A DNA stretch of 64,000 bases, from assembly GCF_016612505.1 (NCBI RefSeq), contig NZ_JAENRR010000028.1:1-64000 (forward strand), written 5' to 3'. The stretch's first letter is position 1. Every line of letters begins with the position of its first letter. The translations under genes were made by a program, and so were the position numbers. The notes under the pieces are model-generated. The model had not been told where the DNA came from and searched no databases. It was given only the letters and a program-made list of their open reading frames with translations. Positions 52,295 through 61,775 of the stretch are shown here, in pieces. The DNA is from Carboxylicivirga marina (GTDB taxonomy: Bacteria > Bacteroidota > Bacteroidia > Bacteroidales > Marinilabiliaceae).

Positions 52295-52891
52295 TTACCA
52301 TTTCGAATTTAAATCTTCGATGAAATTCAGTAACTCATCGCTACCAAGTCCGCTTTTTGATGAAGTATAAAAAACAGGTGGTAATTCCTCCCAAAATTCT
52401 AACAATTGCTCTTCGTACTTTTTCATGTATGTGGCATATTGACTTTTGTTAAGCTTATCAGTTTTAGTAAATACAATTGCAATGGGCACCCCATTTTCAA
52501 TCATGGAATTCATAAAGGCTAAATCAATTTCCTGCATTGGAATGCGTGAGTCTATCAACACAAATAAACACATCAGGTTTTTTCGCGACGATATATAATC
52601 CGTAATAAGCTCACCGAAAGTAGCACGAATAGTTTTCGAAACTTTTGCATAACCAAAGCCAGGTAAGTCTACCAGGTACCAACTTTTATCAATATCAAAA
52701 TGGTTGATCAGTTGTGTTTTTCCGGGTGTGGATGATGTTTTGGCTAATGCCTTACGCTTACATAGCTTATTTATTAGCGATGACTTGCCTACATTTGAAC
52801 GGCCTATGAATGCATATTCGGGACGATCTTCTTTTGGACACTGATTAGCCTTGGCGCTACTTTTAAAAAACTGTGCTGTATTTATTTTCAT
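52295..52891 (-). CDS. engB: Ribosome-assembly GTPase EngB (YihA/YsxC)
   Basis: The 198-residue GTPase acts in late 50S assembly. The motifs are in order: G1 GRSNVGKSSLIN near 31, G2 T in SSTPGKTQ, G3 DLPGFGYA near 75, G4 TKTDK near 140 and a G5-like TSSKSGLG. The N-terminal KINTAQFFKSSAK is typical for Bacteroidota members. It is the last gene of the minus-strand run before the divergent lysC. Confidence 0.95.
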   Translation of the reverse strand: MKINTAQFFKSSAKANQCPKEDRPEYAFIGRSNVGKSSLINKLCKRKALAKTSSTPGKTQLINHFDIDKSWYLVDLPGFGYAKVSKTIRATFGELITDYISSRKNLMCLFVLIDSRIPMQEIDLAFMNSMIENGVPIAIVFTKTDKLNKSQYATYMKKYEEQLLEFWEELPPVFYTSSKSGLGSDELLNFIEDLNSKW

Positions 52892-53288
52892 CTGTATCTT
52901 ATTTGTTCTTAAGCCTTAAACGAAACTCCCCAATAAATATAATTTACCGCTTAATAATATGCTTCTTTCTTAATGTTGAGAATCAAATTTGCAAGCTTGT
53001 TTCAAACACTGCCTAAATAATGTACAAAGTTAGGTGCAATTTCATTAAGTAAAAACACAAATAATGTGTAATAACCTACAATAATTCACAAAAATAATAG
53101 AAATAATATTTGTTGTTATTTTTTTAACTTTTTGTTAATTTTAGTTGTATTTCGTTTTTTGTCGTGTAATTTGTTAATAATCAAAATTGAGCAAGTCAAT
53201 TTTCTTTCAAATAGTCACACATCTTGGCATTAAAACTTATAATTTTGTTGCCGAAAAGTTATTGTGAACAATCATTATTACTATTAAG
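52892..53288. other. AT-rich divergent promoter region of engB and lysC
   Basis: About 400 bp with no gene. TAATTTTG at 53240-53247 is a candidate -7 box for lysC, giving a leader of about 35 nt. TTAAC/TTAAT also occur with 11-bp spacing at 53124 and 53135, but in a T-rich run that makes a chance match likely. Confidence 0.4.
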
Positions 53289-54602
53289 ATGAGAGTACTT
53301 AAGTTTGGTGGAACATCAGTTGGTTCGGCGCAGCGTATGATGGAGGTGGCTAACATTATAGATGATAGTCATCAAAAGATTGTTGTGTTATCGGCCATGT
53401 CGGGCACTACAAACAGCCTTGTAGAAATTGCAAATTACTTGTATAAACAAAACCACGACGGCGCAAATGAAGTCATTAATAACCTGGAGGCTAAGTATGA
53501 GCAGGAGGTTATTAAACTATTCAAAAGCGAAGAGTATCTCAAAAAAGGAAAACAGTTGATAAAATCACATTTCGATTTTATCAAATCGTTTACCATCGAT
53601 ATGTTTACAGTATTTGAAGAGAAAGCTATTTTGGCTCAGGGCGAATTAATTTCAACCGCTCTTTTTCATTATTTCTTAAAAGAAAATGGTAAAGATTCAA
53701 CTTTACTGCCTGCGCTTGATTACATGCGCATTGACAAGAATAATGAGCCGGATGCTACCTATATAAAAGAAAACCTTAAAAAGGTTATCAAAGAACAGGG
53801 TGACAGTAAGATTTATATTACCCAAGGTTACATTTGTCGCAATGCCTTTGGCGAAATAGATAATCTCCAGCGTGGAGGTAGCGATTATTCCGCTTCATTA
53901 ATTGGCACTGCCACCGAAGCTGATGAAATCCAGATTTGGACCGATATTGATGGCATGCACAATAACGACCCTCGTTACGTTGAAAATACCAAAAGTATTT
54001 CGGAATTATCATTTGATGAAGCAGCCGAGTTAGCCTACTTTGGCGCTAAGATATTGCACCCGACAAGTGTTTTACCGGCCAAGCTGGCTAATATACCTGT
54101 GCGCCTGCTTAATACGATGAAACCAGAAGCTGAGGGTACCCTCATTTCATCAAAACAACGCAAAGAACGTATGGCGGCTGTAGCTGCTAAAGATGGCATC
54201 ACCGCCATTAAAATTAAATCAGGTCGCATGCTATTGGCCTATGGTTTTCTTCGCAAAGTATTTGAGATATTTGAGAGTTACAAAACACCAATTGATATGA
54301 TTACCACTTCAGAGGTAGGCGTATCTGTAACCATTGATGACGACAAGCATTTGACTGAGATCGTGAATGACTTAAAAAAATACGGTTCCGTTGAAGTTGA
54401 TAGAGAGCAAGTAATTGTTTGTGTAGTGGGTGATTTAATTGCTGACAACAGAGGTTATGCCAACACTATTTTTGATGCCGTTAAGGAGATTCCAATCAGA
54501 ATGATTTCCTATGGCGGAAGCAATTACAACCTATCTTTGCTCATTAATGCTAATGATAAAAAGAAGGCCTTAAATCTTTTGAGTGATAAACTTTTTAACT
54601 AG
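53289..54602 (+). CDS. lysC: Aspartate kinase
   Basis: The 437-residue kinase phosphorylates aspartate, the entry to lysine, threonine, methionine and DAP synthesis. The amino-acid kinase fold opens with LKFGGTSVGSAQRM and has GYICRNAFGEIDNLQRGGSDYSASLIG and the substrate site ELSFDEAAELAYFGAKILHPTSVLPA. Two ACT domains follow (about 305-437), the likely place of lysine or threonine feedback. It overlaps no neighbour and is 7 bp before lysA, so carbon enters and DAP is decarboxylated within one transcript. Confidence 0.95.
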   Translation: MRVLKFGGTSVGSAQRMMEVANIIDDSHQKIVVLSAMSGTTNSLVEIANYLYKQNHDGANEVINNLEAKYEQEVIKLFKSEEYLKKGKQLIKSHFDFIKSFTIDMFTVFEEKAILAQGELISTALFHYFLKENGKDSTLLPALDYMRIDKNNEPDATYIKENLKKVIKEQGDSKIYITQGYICRNAFGEIDNLQRGGSDYSASLIGTATEADEIQIWTDIDGMHNNDPRYVENTKSISELSFDEAAELAYFGAKILHPTSVLPAKLANIPVRLLNTMKPEAEGTLISSKQRKERMAAVAAKDGITAIKIKSGRMLLAYGFLRKVFEIFESYKTPIDMITTSEVGVSVTIDDDKHLTEIVNDLKKYGSVEVDREQVIVCVVGDLIADNRGYANTIFDAVKEIPIRMISYGGSNYNLSLLINANDKKKALNLLSDKLFN

Positions 54603-54609
54603 GAAACGA

Positions 54610-55764
54610 ATGAATTTTAATTTTCCTGTTGATTCATTAAATCAACTTCAAACGCCTTTTTACTTCTACGATATGGCTTTGCTAAATGCAACGCTTGATT
54701 CAGTAAAAAAGGAAGCTGGCTCTTATGGCTTTAAGGTGCATTATGCGGTAAAAGCAAATGCCAACGATCGCATTTTATCGACCATTAAAGATGCCGGATT
54801 TGGTGCAGACTGCGTAAGTGGAAACGAGGTTAAAAAGGCCCTTGAAACAGGTTTTGGTGCCAGTGGGGTGGTATTTGCCGGTGTTGGCAAAGCCGACTGG
54901 GAAATCAACCTGGGACTAGATAATGACATCGCGTGTTTTAACGTTGAGTCTATTCCTGAACTGGAAATCATTAACGAACTAGCAGAGAAGAAAGGGAAAG
55001 TAGCCAAAGTAGCTTTGCGCATTAACCCGAATGTGAATGCCAATACTCACCATTATATTACCACCGGGCTGGAAGAAAATAAGTTCGGCATTAACCAGTG
55101 GGATTTAGAAAATGTAATTGATGCTCTGGCTAAACTTAAAAACGTTGAGTTAGAAGGTCTTCATTTTCATATCGGTTCACAAATTACCGACCTAATGTCG
55201 TTCAAAGATTTGTGCCTGCGCGTGAATGAACTACAAAAGTGGTTCATCAGTCATCAGATATGCCCTAAAGTGGTTAATGTTGGTGGCGGATTAGGAATCG
55301 ATTACGAACAGCCTGACAGTAGTTCTATCCCTGATTTTAAAAGTTTCTTCAAGCTCTTTGATGAACTATTAGAATTAAAACCAGGTCAGGAATTACACTT
55401 CGAACTGGGGCGTTCAATGGTAGGACAGTGTGGAGCATTACTTAGTAAGGTACTATATGTGAAAAATGGTGTAAATACCAAGTTTGCCATTGTTGATGCA
55501 GGTATGAGTGACCTGATTCGTCCGGCATTGTACCAGGCTTATCACAAAATAGAGAACCTGACTTCAAATAAGCCATCTGCTAAGTACGATGTAGTTGGGC
55601 CAATTTGCGAATCAAGCGACTGTTTTGGTAAAGCGGTTGACTTACCCGAAACCGGAAGGGGCGATTTAATCGCTATTCGTTCGGCTGGTGCTTATGGAGA
55701 AATAATGGCTAATCGCTACAATTTGCGGGAGTTACCATTGGCTTACTATTCTGATGAAATATAA
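54610..55764 (+). CDS. lysA: Diaminopimelate decarboxylase
   Basis: The PLP enzyme makes lysine from meso-DAP. The ATG at 54610 has AGGAAA 6 nt upstream and begins right after lysC; the longer frame would need a GTG within lysC. In 384 residues it has Lys48 for PLP (VHYAVKANAN), GLHFHIGSQI, NVGGGLGIDYE, ELGRSMVGQCG, the C-terminal metal/substrate motif GPICESSDCFGK, and GAYGEIMANRYNLR. An attenuator-like double hairpin follows. Confidence 0.95.
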   Translation: MNFNFPVDSLNQLQTPFYFYDMALLNATLDSVKKEAGSYGFKVHYAVKANANDRILSTIKDAGFGADCVSGNEVKKALETGFGASGVVFAGVGKADWEINLGLDNDIACFNVESIPELEIINELAEKKGKVAKVALRINPNVNANTHHYITTGLEENKFGINQWDLENVIDALAKLKNVELEGLHFHIGSQITDLMSFKDLCLRVNELQKWFISHQICPKVVNVGGGLGIDYEQPDSSSIPDFKSFFKLFDELLELKPGQELHFELGRSMVGQCGALLSKVLYVKNGVNTKFAIVDAGMSDLIRPALYQAYHKIENLTSNKPSAKYDVVGPICESSDCFGKAVDLPETGRGDLIAIRSAGAYGEIMANRYNLRELPLAYYSDEI

Positions 55765-55811
55765 ACTTTAGACATAAGACATGGGATCGTTTTGTGTTTC
55801 CTGTTCTTAGT

Positions 55812-55873
55812 CAAGAATATACGGATGTCATCTTTTAAGCATATTCTTGCATAAAAGATGACATCCTTTTTTT
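55812..55873 (+). terminator. Terminator with an interleaved alternative hairpin
   Basis: GGATGTCATCTTTT (55823-55836) pairs perfectly with AAAAGATGACATCC (55853-55866), and TTTTTTTATTT follows: a strong terminator. CAAGAATAT (55812-55820) also pairs with ATATTCTTG (55841-55849), 9 bp. The two stems interleave and cannot form together. It lies 48 bp after lysA and before the convergent peptidase gene. Confidence 0.88.
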
Positions 55874-55936
55874 ATTTGTAGATCGACAGTTTCGATCCAA
55901 TAATATCCAGTATTCTGTGTTTTTTATTTTTAAATC

Positions 55937-56899
55937 TTATCTAAAAATTGCCACACCCCCATCGCCTGATGAGTTGGCCCAGCCACGAAACATACCTGTT
56001 GAGTTCATCTCTAGTGTTACATTTCCTGATTTATCAACAGCAATAACACCTCCATTTCCAGCTTCATTACTAAGTTTTTCGTTGATCACTGTTTGAGCAG
56101 CCTCACTTAAGCTAACTCCTTTGTACTCCATAAGAGCAGAAATATCGTGTGCCACAGTATAACGAATATAATACTCGCCATGCCCTGTTGCAGACACAGC
56201 ACAGGTGTTATTGTTGGCATAGGTACCGGCTCCAATAATAGGCACATCCCCCACACGTCCATAACGTTTGTTATTCATTCCACCTGTAGAAGTAGCTGCA
56301 GCCAGATTACCATTTTTATCTAATGCTACACAGCCTACAGTTCCGTTTTTACCAGCTTTTTGTAAGGTACGTTGTAAAAGCTGCCAGCGCTTATCGGTAA
56401 AAAAATACGAGCTATCAACTGTTTCAATGCCATTTTGCGTGGCATACAACGAAGCTCCCTTACCAATTAACAACACATGAGGTGATTTTTCCATTACCAA
56501 ACGCGCAGCACTAATCGGATTACGAATATCTCCAACCCCAGCCACGGCACCGGCATTTAAATTACTCCCATCCATTATGGCAGCATCCAGTTCATTACGT
56601 CCATCATTGGTAAATACGGCCCCTTTACCAGCATTAAAAAGTGGATTATCTTCCAGGTTTCTGACTACTTTTTCTACCACATCGAGTGATGATTCTCCAT
56701 CGGCTAAAGCTGTTTTTCCGATTTCGAGAGCCGTTTGCAAGGCCGTTTCGTAGCGCAATATATCATCCGCTGAAAATTTAGTACTGTCCATATTACCTGC
56801 CCCGCCGTGTATAGCAATAGCCCAATCCTGTTGAACGGGTGCAGGCGTTTGACAAGCAAAAGTTATAAGTATTAAAACGGCATAAGTTATTCTTCTCAT
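55937..56899 (-). CDS. Isoaspartyl peptidase / L-asparaginase lipoprotein (Ntn)
   Basis: This plant-type asparaginase self-cleaves at Thr187 (GKNG|TVGCVALD) to expose its nucleophile. Other markers are IAIHGGAG, NPLFNAGKGAVFT, NELDAAIMDG and the substrate loop GGMNNKRYGRVGD. The ATG at 56899 gives a lipoprotein signal (ITFAC, Cys16); the long frame from 56941 adds 14 residues. It is probably periplasmic and helps peptide degradation or hydrolysis of isoaspartyl bonds. It ends convergently with lysA. Confidence 0.93.
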   Translation of the reverse strand: MRRITYAVLILITFACQTPAPVQQDWAIAIHGGAGNMDSTKFSADDILRYETALQTALEIGKTALADGESSLDVVEKVVRNLEDNPLFNAGKGAVFTNDGRNELDAAIMDGSNLNAGAVAGVGDIRNPISAARLVMEKSPHVLLIGKGASLYATQNGIETVDSSYFFTDKRWQLLQRTLQKAGKNGTVGCVALDKNGNLAAATSTGGMNNKRYGRVGDVPIIGAGTYANNNTCAVSATGHGEYYIRYTVAHDISALMEYKGVSLSEAAQTVINEKLSNEAGNGGVIAVDKSGNVTLEMNSTGMFRGWANSSGDGGVAIFR

Positions 56900-57031
56900 A
56901 GTATTGTATCTGAATGAAGTTAAGAAAATGCTAATTAACAAATGTAATAATTTGAAACACTCAATCAGCTAATTCATTAGGGTAAATTTCCCATTCGAAG
57001 CAATCGCTATATCAAGGACAAAAAAATAATT

Positions 57032-57039
57032 TATCTTTG
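57032..57039 (+). promoter_or_regulatory. -7 box before the methyltransferase gene
   Basis: TATCTTTG fits the consensus and lies 24 bp before the ATG at 57063. No -33 TTTG is seen at the expected spacing. Confidence 0.45.
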
Positions 57040-57062
57040 TTATAAACCTTGAAAACTATCAT

Positions 57063-57803
57063 ATGACACTCATCCAATTCCTCAATTTGATACTTATTAA
57101 CCTGGTAACATTAATGGCTTTAAGCTACTTCTGGAGCTTTTACACTCATAAACTTTTCAAACCCTTTAGTTGGCTCGACGCTCAAAAAAAGAAAGAGCAC
57201 AGTAAAGTCCTATTAAAACAGGAGCGTAAGTTTAAAGATAAAATGCGCTTTTACTCTTTATGGCTACAATTAAAGCGCATACAAAAAAACGATATTGCAG
57301 GTGCTATCGCCGAACTAGGTGTATATAAAGGAGAAACAGCCAAATTGATTCATCACCTTTTACCCCAAAAAGATTTTTATCTATACGACAGCTTTAGCGG
57401 ATTACCTAAACTAGTGATAAAAGAAGACTGCGATGGAACAGTACGACCACAAACGGTGCAGTTCGATAATACTTCGCCCGAAGAAGTACTGCAATATATC
57501 GATGGTAACAAGGACAAACTTATTATTAAAGAAGGTGTATTTCCGGCTACAACAGAAGGCATCAACGAAACCAAATATGCTTTAGTTCATATTGATGCTG
57601 ATCTCTACCAATCGACCTTAGATGCGTTGGAATATTTTTATCCTAAACTAAGCCCTAAAGGCACCATCATCGTGCACGATTATAATCATAACTGGGATGG
57701 CGTTAAAAAAGCCGTTGATGAATTCGAGCAACATATCCCTGAGGTATTTGTTGAATTACCAGACATGTATGGTTCCGTTGTATTAATCAAGAACAGTCGA
57801 TAG
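57063..57803 (+). CDS. TylF/MycF-type O-methyltransferase, membrane-anchored
   Basis: The 246-residue SAM-dependent methyltransferase has the family motifs AIAELGVYKGETAKLI (SAM site near 82-95), YDSFSGLP, LVHIDADLYQSTLDALEYFYPKL and HDYNHNWDGVKKAVDEF. An N-terminal hydrophobic segment (about 5-25) is probably a membrane anchor. TylF relatives methylate sugar hydroxyls in antibiotics; in this phylum they are usually linked with glycan or lipid modification. No biosynthetic cluster is near. It is a plus-strand gene 101 bp before the patatin gene. Confidence 0.88.
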   Translation: MTLIQFLNLILINLVTLMALSYFWSFYTHKLFKPFSWLDAQKKKEHSKVLLKQERKFKDKMRFYSLWLQLKRIQKNDIAGAIAELGVYKGETAKLIHHLLPQKDFYLYDSFSGLPKLVIKEDCDGTVRPQTVQFDNTSPEEVLQYIDGNKDKLIIKEGVFPATTEGINETKYALVHIDADLYQSTLDALEYFYPKLSPKGTIIVHDYNHNWDGVKKAVDEFEQHIPEVFVELPDMYGSVVLIKNSR

Positions 57804-57904
57804 ATTATTAGAACGTCAAGCGAATAGCAAATAATTGTCAGCACAGAACCAACATTTTCAAGTACATAAAACTTAATAGACCTTAAACTTTTGCATTAAT
57901 ACCA

Positions 57905-60181
57905 ATGAATAAACTACTCGCATACATCTGTATTTGTCTGGCCATATTGACACATCAGCAATTGTGGGCTCAAGAAAGTAGTAAGCGGCCCAAAATAGGA
58001 CTTGTATTAAGTGGCGGAGGAGCAAAAGGCCTGGCTCACATTGGCGTATTAAAAGTTCTGGAAGAGGCCGGCATTCGCCCCGACTACATTACCGGAACCA
58101 GTATGGGAAGTATTATTGGTGGCCTATATGCATCAGGTTATTCGGCTGTAGAACTGGACTCCATTGTCAACTCAATTGATTGGGCCGTGGTATTAAGTGA
58201 CCAGATACCGCTACACGATGTAGTACCTGAAGAAAAAGCTGATTACAACCGCTTTCAACTTGAATTCGATATTACACGTAAAGGATTGAAACTACCTGCA
58301 GGAATGGTACGTGGTCAGCGGATATCAGAAATGCTATCAAGCTTAACCTGGCATGTTTCCAATTCCTCTTCGTTTGATGATTTACCCATACCATTTAGAT
58401 GTGTAGCCGTTGATTTAGTTGAAGGTAAACCCTATGTATTTAAAGAAGGTGATATATCGGAAGCCATGCGCGCCAGTATGGCCATACCTTCAGTATTTAC
58501 GCCTGTTGAAAAAGACAGTATGTACTTAGTTGATGGTGGTGTACTGGATAATTTTCCGGTACTGCTTTGTAAAGAAATGGGTGCGGATATCATTATTGGT
58601 GTCAATGTAGGAGCCAGTGATAAACCAAAGATTGATGACCTAAAAAGCATCACTGAAATATTAATGACTTCGGCCATGATTGGCAGCAACATTGCTTTTG
58701 ATGAAGCCATAAAAGTGACTGACTACCTGATTACACCAGAACTACATCCATTCACAAGTGCCAGTTTTTTTGACGGCAAAGACATTGTTAAGAGAGGTGA
58801 GCAGGCTGCACTAAAGCAGGTAGATGACTTTAAACACTTAGCAGACTCCTTAAACCTCATTGCCATAAAGAATGATGCGCCATATCATTACACACCTGAT
58901 GAAGTTATTATCTCAGACATTGTTATTAATAATCGCGAACACGTATCGCGCAATTATTACCTCAGCAAACTAAAAATACAAGAAGGTGATACGGTCAGCC
59001 TTAATGATATTAATCGCGGCGTACGTCGCCTGGTTGGCACCCGATTTTATAAGCACATCACGTATGACCTGCATTATAACGATTCTACTTACTCACTAAT
59101 TTTCAATACTGAAGAAACCAACCTGACACAGGCCAAGTTCTCTATCCATTATGACAATGAGTTGAAGGCCGGCCTGATTACAAATATCACAGTTCGTAAT
59201 ATTTTATTTAAAAACAGTCGCCTCTCACTTACAGCCGACATTTCAGAAACACCACGCATGCATGGTGAGATGATTGCCTACATGGGGGAGCGTCAATTGA
59301 CAGGTTTTATTGGTGATGGCTACTTCGAAAAAACCCCTTTACCGCTCTATCAGGAAAACTTAAAAAAAGCAGGCACACTCAATTATTACAAGACCCAAGC
59401 CGGAGCTGGACTATTTTTATCATTTAACACCAGCACCATCATCACTGTCAAAATCGACTGGGAAGAAGTGCGTACAAGTCAGGAATCGGGCTTATCGAGC
59501 ATTTTTGATCAAGGGGTTGAACGATTTGGAAATGGTTTTGTGTATGGAACTTTTACAGCCGACAGAAACACTCTGAACAAACGTTTTTTTGCCACCAAAG
59601 GACACCATTTACACCTATCGGGCAAACTAAATTTTAAAGCATATGATTACTATGATGGTGAGCCATATGCTAAAGCTTTGATAGCTCCATTAATACAAGT
59701 TCCTCAGGAGCACTATCTGGCAGGCTCTGTTAGATACCTTAAAAGTTTTAGCGCCTCTAAAAATGCTCATTTTGAAACAGGTATTTCACTGGCTGCATTT
59801 TCTGCTGACGCTCCATTCTTTGACATGCATTACATTGGAGGAACAGCCTATAATATTAGTACGGGCGATGCCGCATTTGTAGGGCTTAATTACCGCGAAA
59901 AAATTGCTGAAAACTACGGTCTGGCAAGTTTTAAGTTTAACATCAACCTAACTCAAACCATTTATGCACACGCTGTTGCCAATGGTATTTGCGCACCTAA
60001 TTTTGGCAACGACGATTTTAAAGATCAAAACTTCTACCTTGGTCCTCGCGAATATATCTTAGGCTTTGGAGGTGGCATCGCCATTAATAGCCTTATTGGT
60101 CCTATAACCTTTGGTGTAGGCACTAACCTTGACGACTGGAAAGCTCGTATGTATATTAGTGTTGGCTATCCGTTCTTATAA
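57905..60181 (+). CDS. Patatin phospholipase fused to a BamA-like beta-barrel
   Basis: The 758-residue protein has a signal peptide (cleavage after LWAQ), a patatin domain (oxyanion loop GGGAKG near 38-43, nucleophile Ser66 in GTSMG and catalytic Asp210 in VDGGVLDNFP), a POTRA-like segment (about 330-430, ISDIVINNREHVSRNYYLSKLKIQEGD) and an Omp85/surface-antigen barrel to the C-terminus. This is the PlpD-like layout in which a lipase is displayed by its own barrel. It could be a surface phospholipase or a lipid-handling factor in the outer membrane. Confidence 0.93.
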   Translation: MNKLLAYICICLAILTHQQLWAQESSKRPKIGLVLSGGGAKGLAHIGVLKVLEEAGIRPDYITGTSMGSIIGGLYASGYSAVELDSIVNSIDWAVVLSDQIPLHDVVPEEKADYNRFQLEFDITRKGLKLPAGMVRGQRISEMLSSLTWHVSNSSSFDDLPIPFRCVAVDLVEGKPYVFKEGDISEAMRASMAIPSVFTPVEKDSMYLVDGGVLDNFPVLLCKEMGADIIIGVNVGASDKPKIDDLKSITEILMTSAMIGSNIAFDEAIKVTDYLITPELHPFTSASFFDGKDIVKRGEQAALKQVDDFKHLADSLNLIAIKNDAPYHYTPDEVIISDIVINNREHVSRNYYLSKLKIQEGDTVSLNDINRGVRRLVGTRFYKHITYDLHYNDSTYSLIFNTEETNLTQAKFSIHYDNELKAGLITNITVRNILFKNSRLSLTADISETPRMHGEMIAYMGERQLTGFIGDGYFEKTPLPLYQENLKKAGTLNYYKTQAGAGLFLSFNTSTIITVKIDWEEVRTSQESGLSSIFDQGVERFGNGFVYGTFTADRNTLNKRFFATKGHHLHLSGKLNFKAYDYYDGEPYAKALIAPLIQVPQEHYLAGSVRYLKSFSASKNAHFETGISLAAFSADAPFFDMHYIGGTAYNISTGDAAFVGLNYREKIAENYGLASFKFNINLTQTIYAHAVANGICAPNFGNDDFKDQNFYLGPREYILGFGGGIAINSLIGPITFGVGTNLDDWKARMYISVGYPFL

Positions 60182-60272
60182 CAAACTCAGATATAGAATC
60201 TAAGAAATAAGACAATTAAGCACTCGGTAGATTTCGGGTTGACGAATTACACCACATAAACCAATATTAACA

Positions 60273-60617
60273 ATGGCCTACGACGAACACTTAGCCGATC
60301 GCATTCGACAATGGCTTAAAACTAAAAACACCACTTACCTTGAAAAAAAGATGATGGGTGGTCTGTGTTTTATGGTGGATGATAAAATGTGCGTGGGCGT
60401 TGTTAAAAATGATTTGATGACCCGAGTGAATCCTGAAGACTATGAAACACTGCTTCAGCAGCCAGGTGCCAAGGCAATGAATTTCACCGGACGCACGATG
60501 AAAGGCTTTGTAATGGTAGAACCGCAAGGCATCGATATGGATGATGAACTAGACACCTGGATACAGCATTGTCTTGATTTTAATCCTTTAGCTAAATCGA
60601 GTAAGAAAAAGAAGTAA
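60273..60617 (+). CDS. TfoX N-terminal-domain protein
   Basis: The 114-residue protein consists only of the TfoX_N domain: KMMGGLCFMVDDKMCVGVV, LMTRVNPEDYETLL, AMNFTGRTMKGFVMVEP and a basic end. Full TfoX (Sxy) also has a C-terminal domain and controls competence; stand-alone N-domains are common in Bacteroidota with unknown function. No competence genes are near. It is cytoplasmic, 91 bp downstream of the patatin gene, and convergent with the phosphodiesterase gene. Confidence 0.88.
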   Translation: MAYDEHLADRIRQWLKTKNTTYLEKKMMGGLCFMVDDKMCVGVVKNDLMTRVNPEDYETLLQQPGAKAMNFTGRTMKGFVMVEPQGIDMDDELDTWIQHCLDFNPLAKSSKKKK

Positions 60618-60652
60618 GTCATTGCCATTGATAATAATCCCTTGTTGTAAAT

Positions 60653-61579
60653 CTACTTAATCAACGAAACGCCATCGGTTTTACAATTAAAACCCAAACT
60701 TACGATTCCTAAATAATCCAGCACTGTGGGCACTACATCAACCTGAGCACTTCGGTGTGAGTGATTAAATGTGAGCATTGGATGATTCGCATAAAAGATA
60801 GTATTCCTGATATTGACGTTGCCGTAGCCTCCTTTATGGCTTTTATTATCGCCACCATGATCGGAGACAACAATAAGCAGCCAATCTTCGCCAGCTTGTC
60901 GTTTAGCCTCAATAACAGAAACCACATCATTGATATAAGCATCAATTCGGCTTAATGTATTCACATATTCTGGTTGATTAGCACTAAAACCATAATCATG
61001 CCCTGCCCCGTCCAGTTCATGAAAGGACACAAACATCACATCAGGAACGATTGGTATCTGTTCTCTTAGAATTTGCAACGCTGCCAGGTACACATCCTCA
61101 TCGGCATATTTGTAGGTTTTTGCATAGTCGGCATTACCGCTAACAATACGCTCATTTATAATTGTCCAACTTGAAAGCGAAACAGTGTTTAAACGACTAT
61201 CTGCCAATTCGATGTAATTAAAAAAGTGAGGATACTCGTGCAGCTTATGATACCCCAGTTCATTTGTTCCAACCTGATGCTTCTGTATATGCACACCTGT
61301 TAAAATGCTGGTCCAATTGGGTCCGCTAAAGGTCAGCTTTTCAACCTGATGAGCATCATTATAGTATGTGTCACTTAGCTGTGATAAATTATACAGGAAA
61401 GGTGATATATGTTGCTGCATAGCATCCGACCTAAAACCATCAATGCCGATAATCAATACTTTTCTACCCCTCTTGTTACCATCAATAAAAATATCCGATT
61501 GCTCACATGTATCTTGTTTATTGCATGACTCCATCAATAACAACAAACATAAAAGGAAAATATTAGCACTAGCTCGCAT
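60653..61579 (-). CDS. Alkaline-phosphatase-superfamily phosphodiesterase lipoprotein
   Basis: The 308-residue lipoprotein (MESC, Cys19) has the two-metal hydrolase layout: IIGIDGFRSDAM with Asp47, the nucleophile region TFSGPNWTSILTG with Ser85, FVSFHELDGAGHDYG, VVSDHGGDN and a late metal His, as in NPP/phosphonate monoester hydrolase relatives. Unlike the degenerate homologue at 34238, the DHG motif and both metal sites appear intact. It is probably a periplasmic phosphodiesterase or phosphatase that could feed phosphate uptake. Confidence 0.88.
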   Translation of the reverse strand: MRASANIFLLCLLLLMESCNKQDTCEQSDIFIDGNKRGRKVLIIGIDGFRSDAMQQHISPFLYNLSQLSDTYYNDAHQVEKLTFSGPNWTSILTGVHIQKHQVGTNELGYHKLHEYPHFFNYIELADSRLNTVSLSSWTIINERIVSGNADYAKTYKYADEDVYLAALQILREQIPIVPDVMFVSFHELDGAGHDYGFSANQPEYVNTLSRIDAYINDVVSVIEAKRQAGEDWLLIVVSDHGGDNKSHKGGYGNVNIRNTIFYANHPMLTFNHSHRSAQVDVVPTVLDYLGIVSLGFNCKTDGVSLIK

Positions 61580-61676
61580 AAATTATCAGTTTATAAGCGA
61601 CCTGAATTCAAAATATTACTTCGAACACAGCTTATTAAAAAAGAATTGAGTAGCCTAACTCAAATTACCCTTTTAA

Positions 61677-61748
61677 TATGAGTAAGTAAATACCTAAATA
61701 TGGAAATTCGCTCTATTTTGATGAAAAAATTATCACGGCTTACTCATA
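61677..61748. repeat. 10-bp inverted repeat in the gap
   Basis: TATGAGTAAG (61677-61686) is complementary to CTTACTCATA (61739-61748), with a 52-bp spacer. It lies between two minus-strand lipoprotein genes. No T-run follows either arm, so it is not a clear terminator. Nothing else is visible in 61580-61775. Confidence 0.45.
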
Positions 61749-61775
61749 CGACTGGATGCCGCAAGTTCTTACGAA

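Noticed and set aside
53124-53139. A third PhoB-like TTAAC/TTAAT pair with 11-bp spacing before lysC
   Set aside because: It lies in a run of T and A where such pairs are expected by chance, and lysC has no phosphate link. It shows the background risk for the other two sites.
55812-55866. An H-type pseudoknot formed by the two interleaved stems
   Set aside because: A 2-nt loop cannot cross the 14-bp stem, so the two pairings can only be alternatives.
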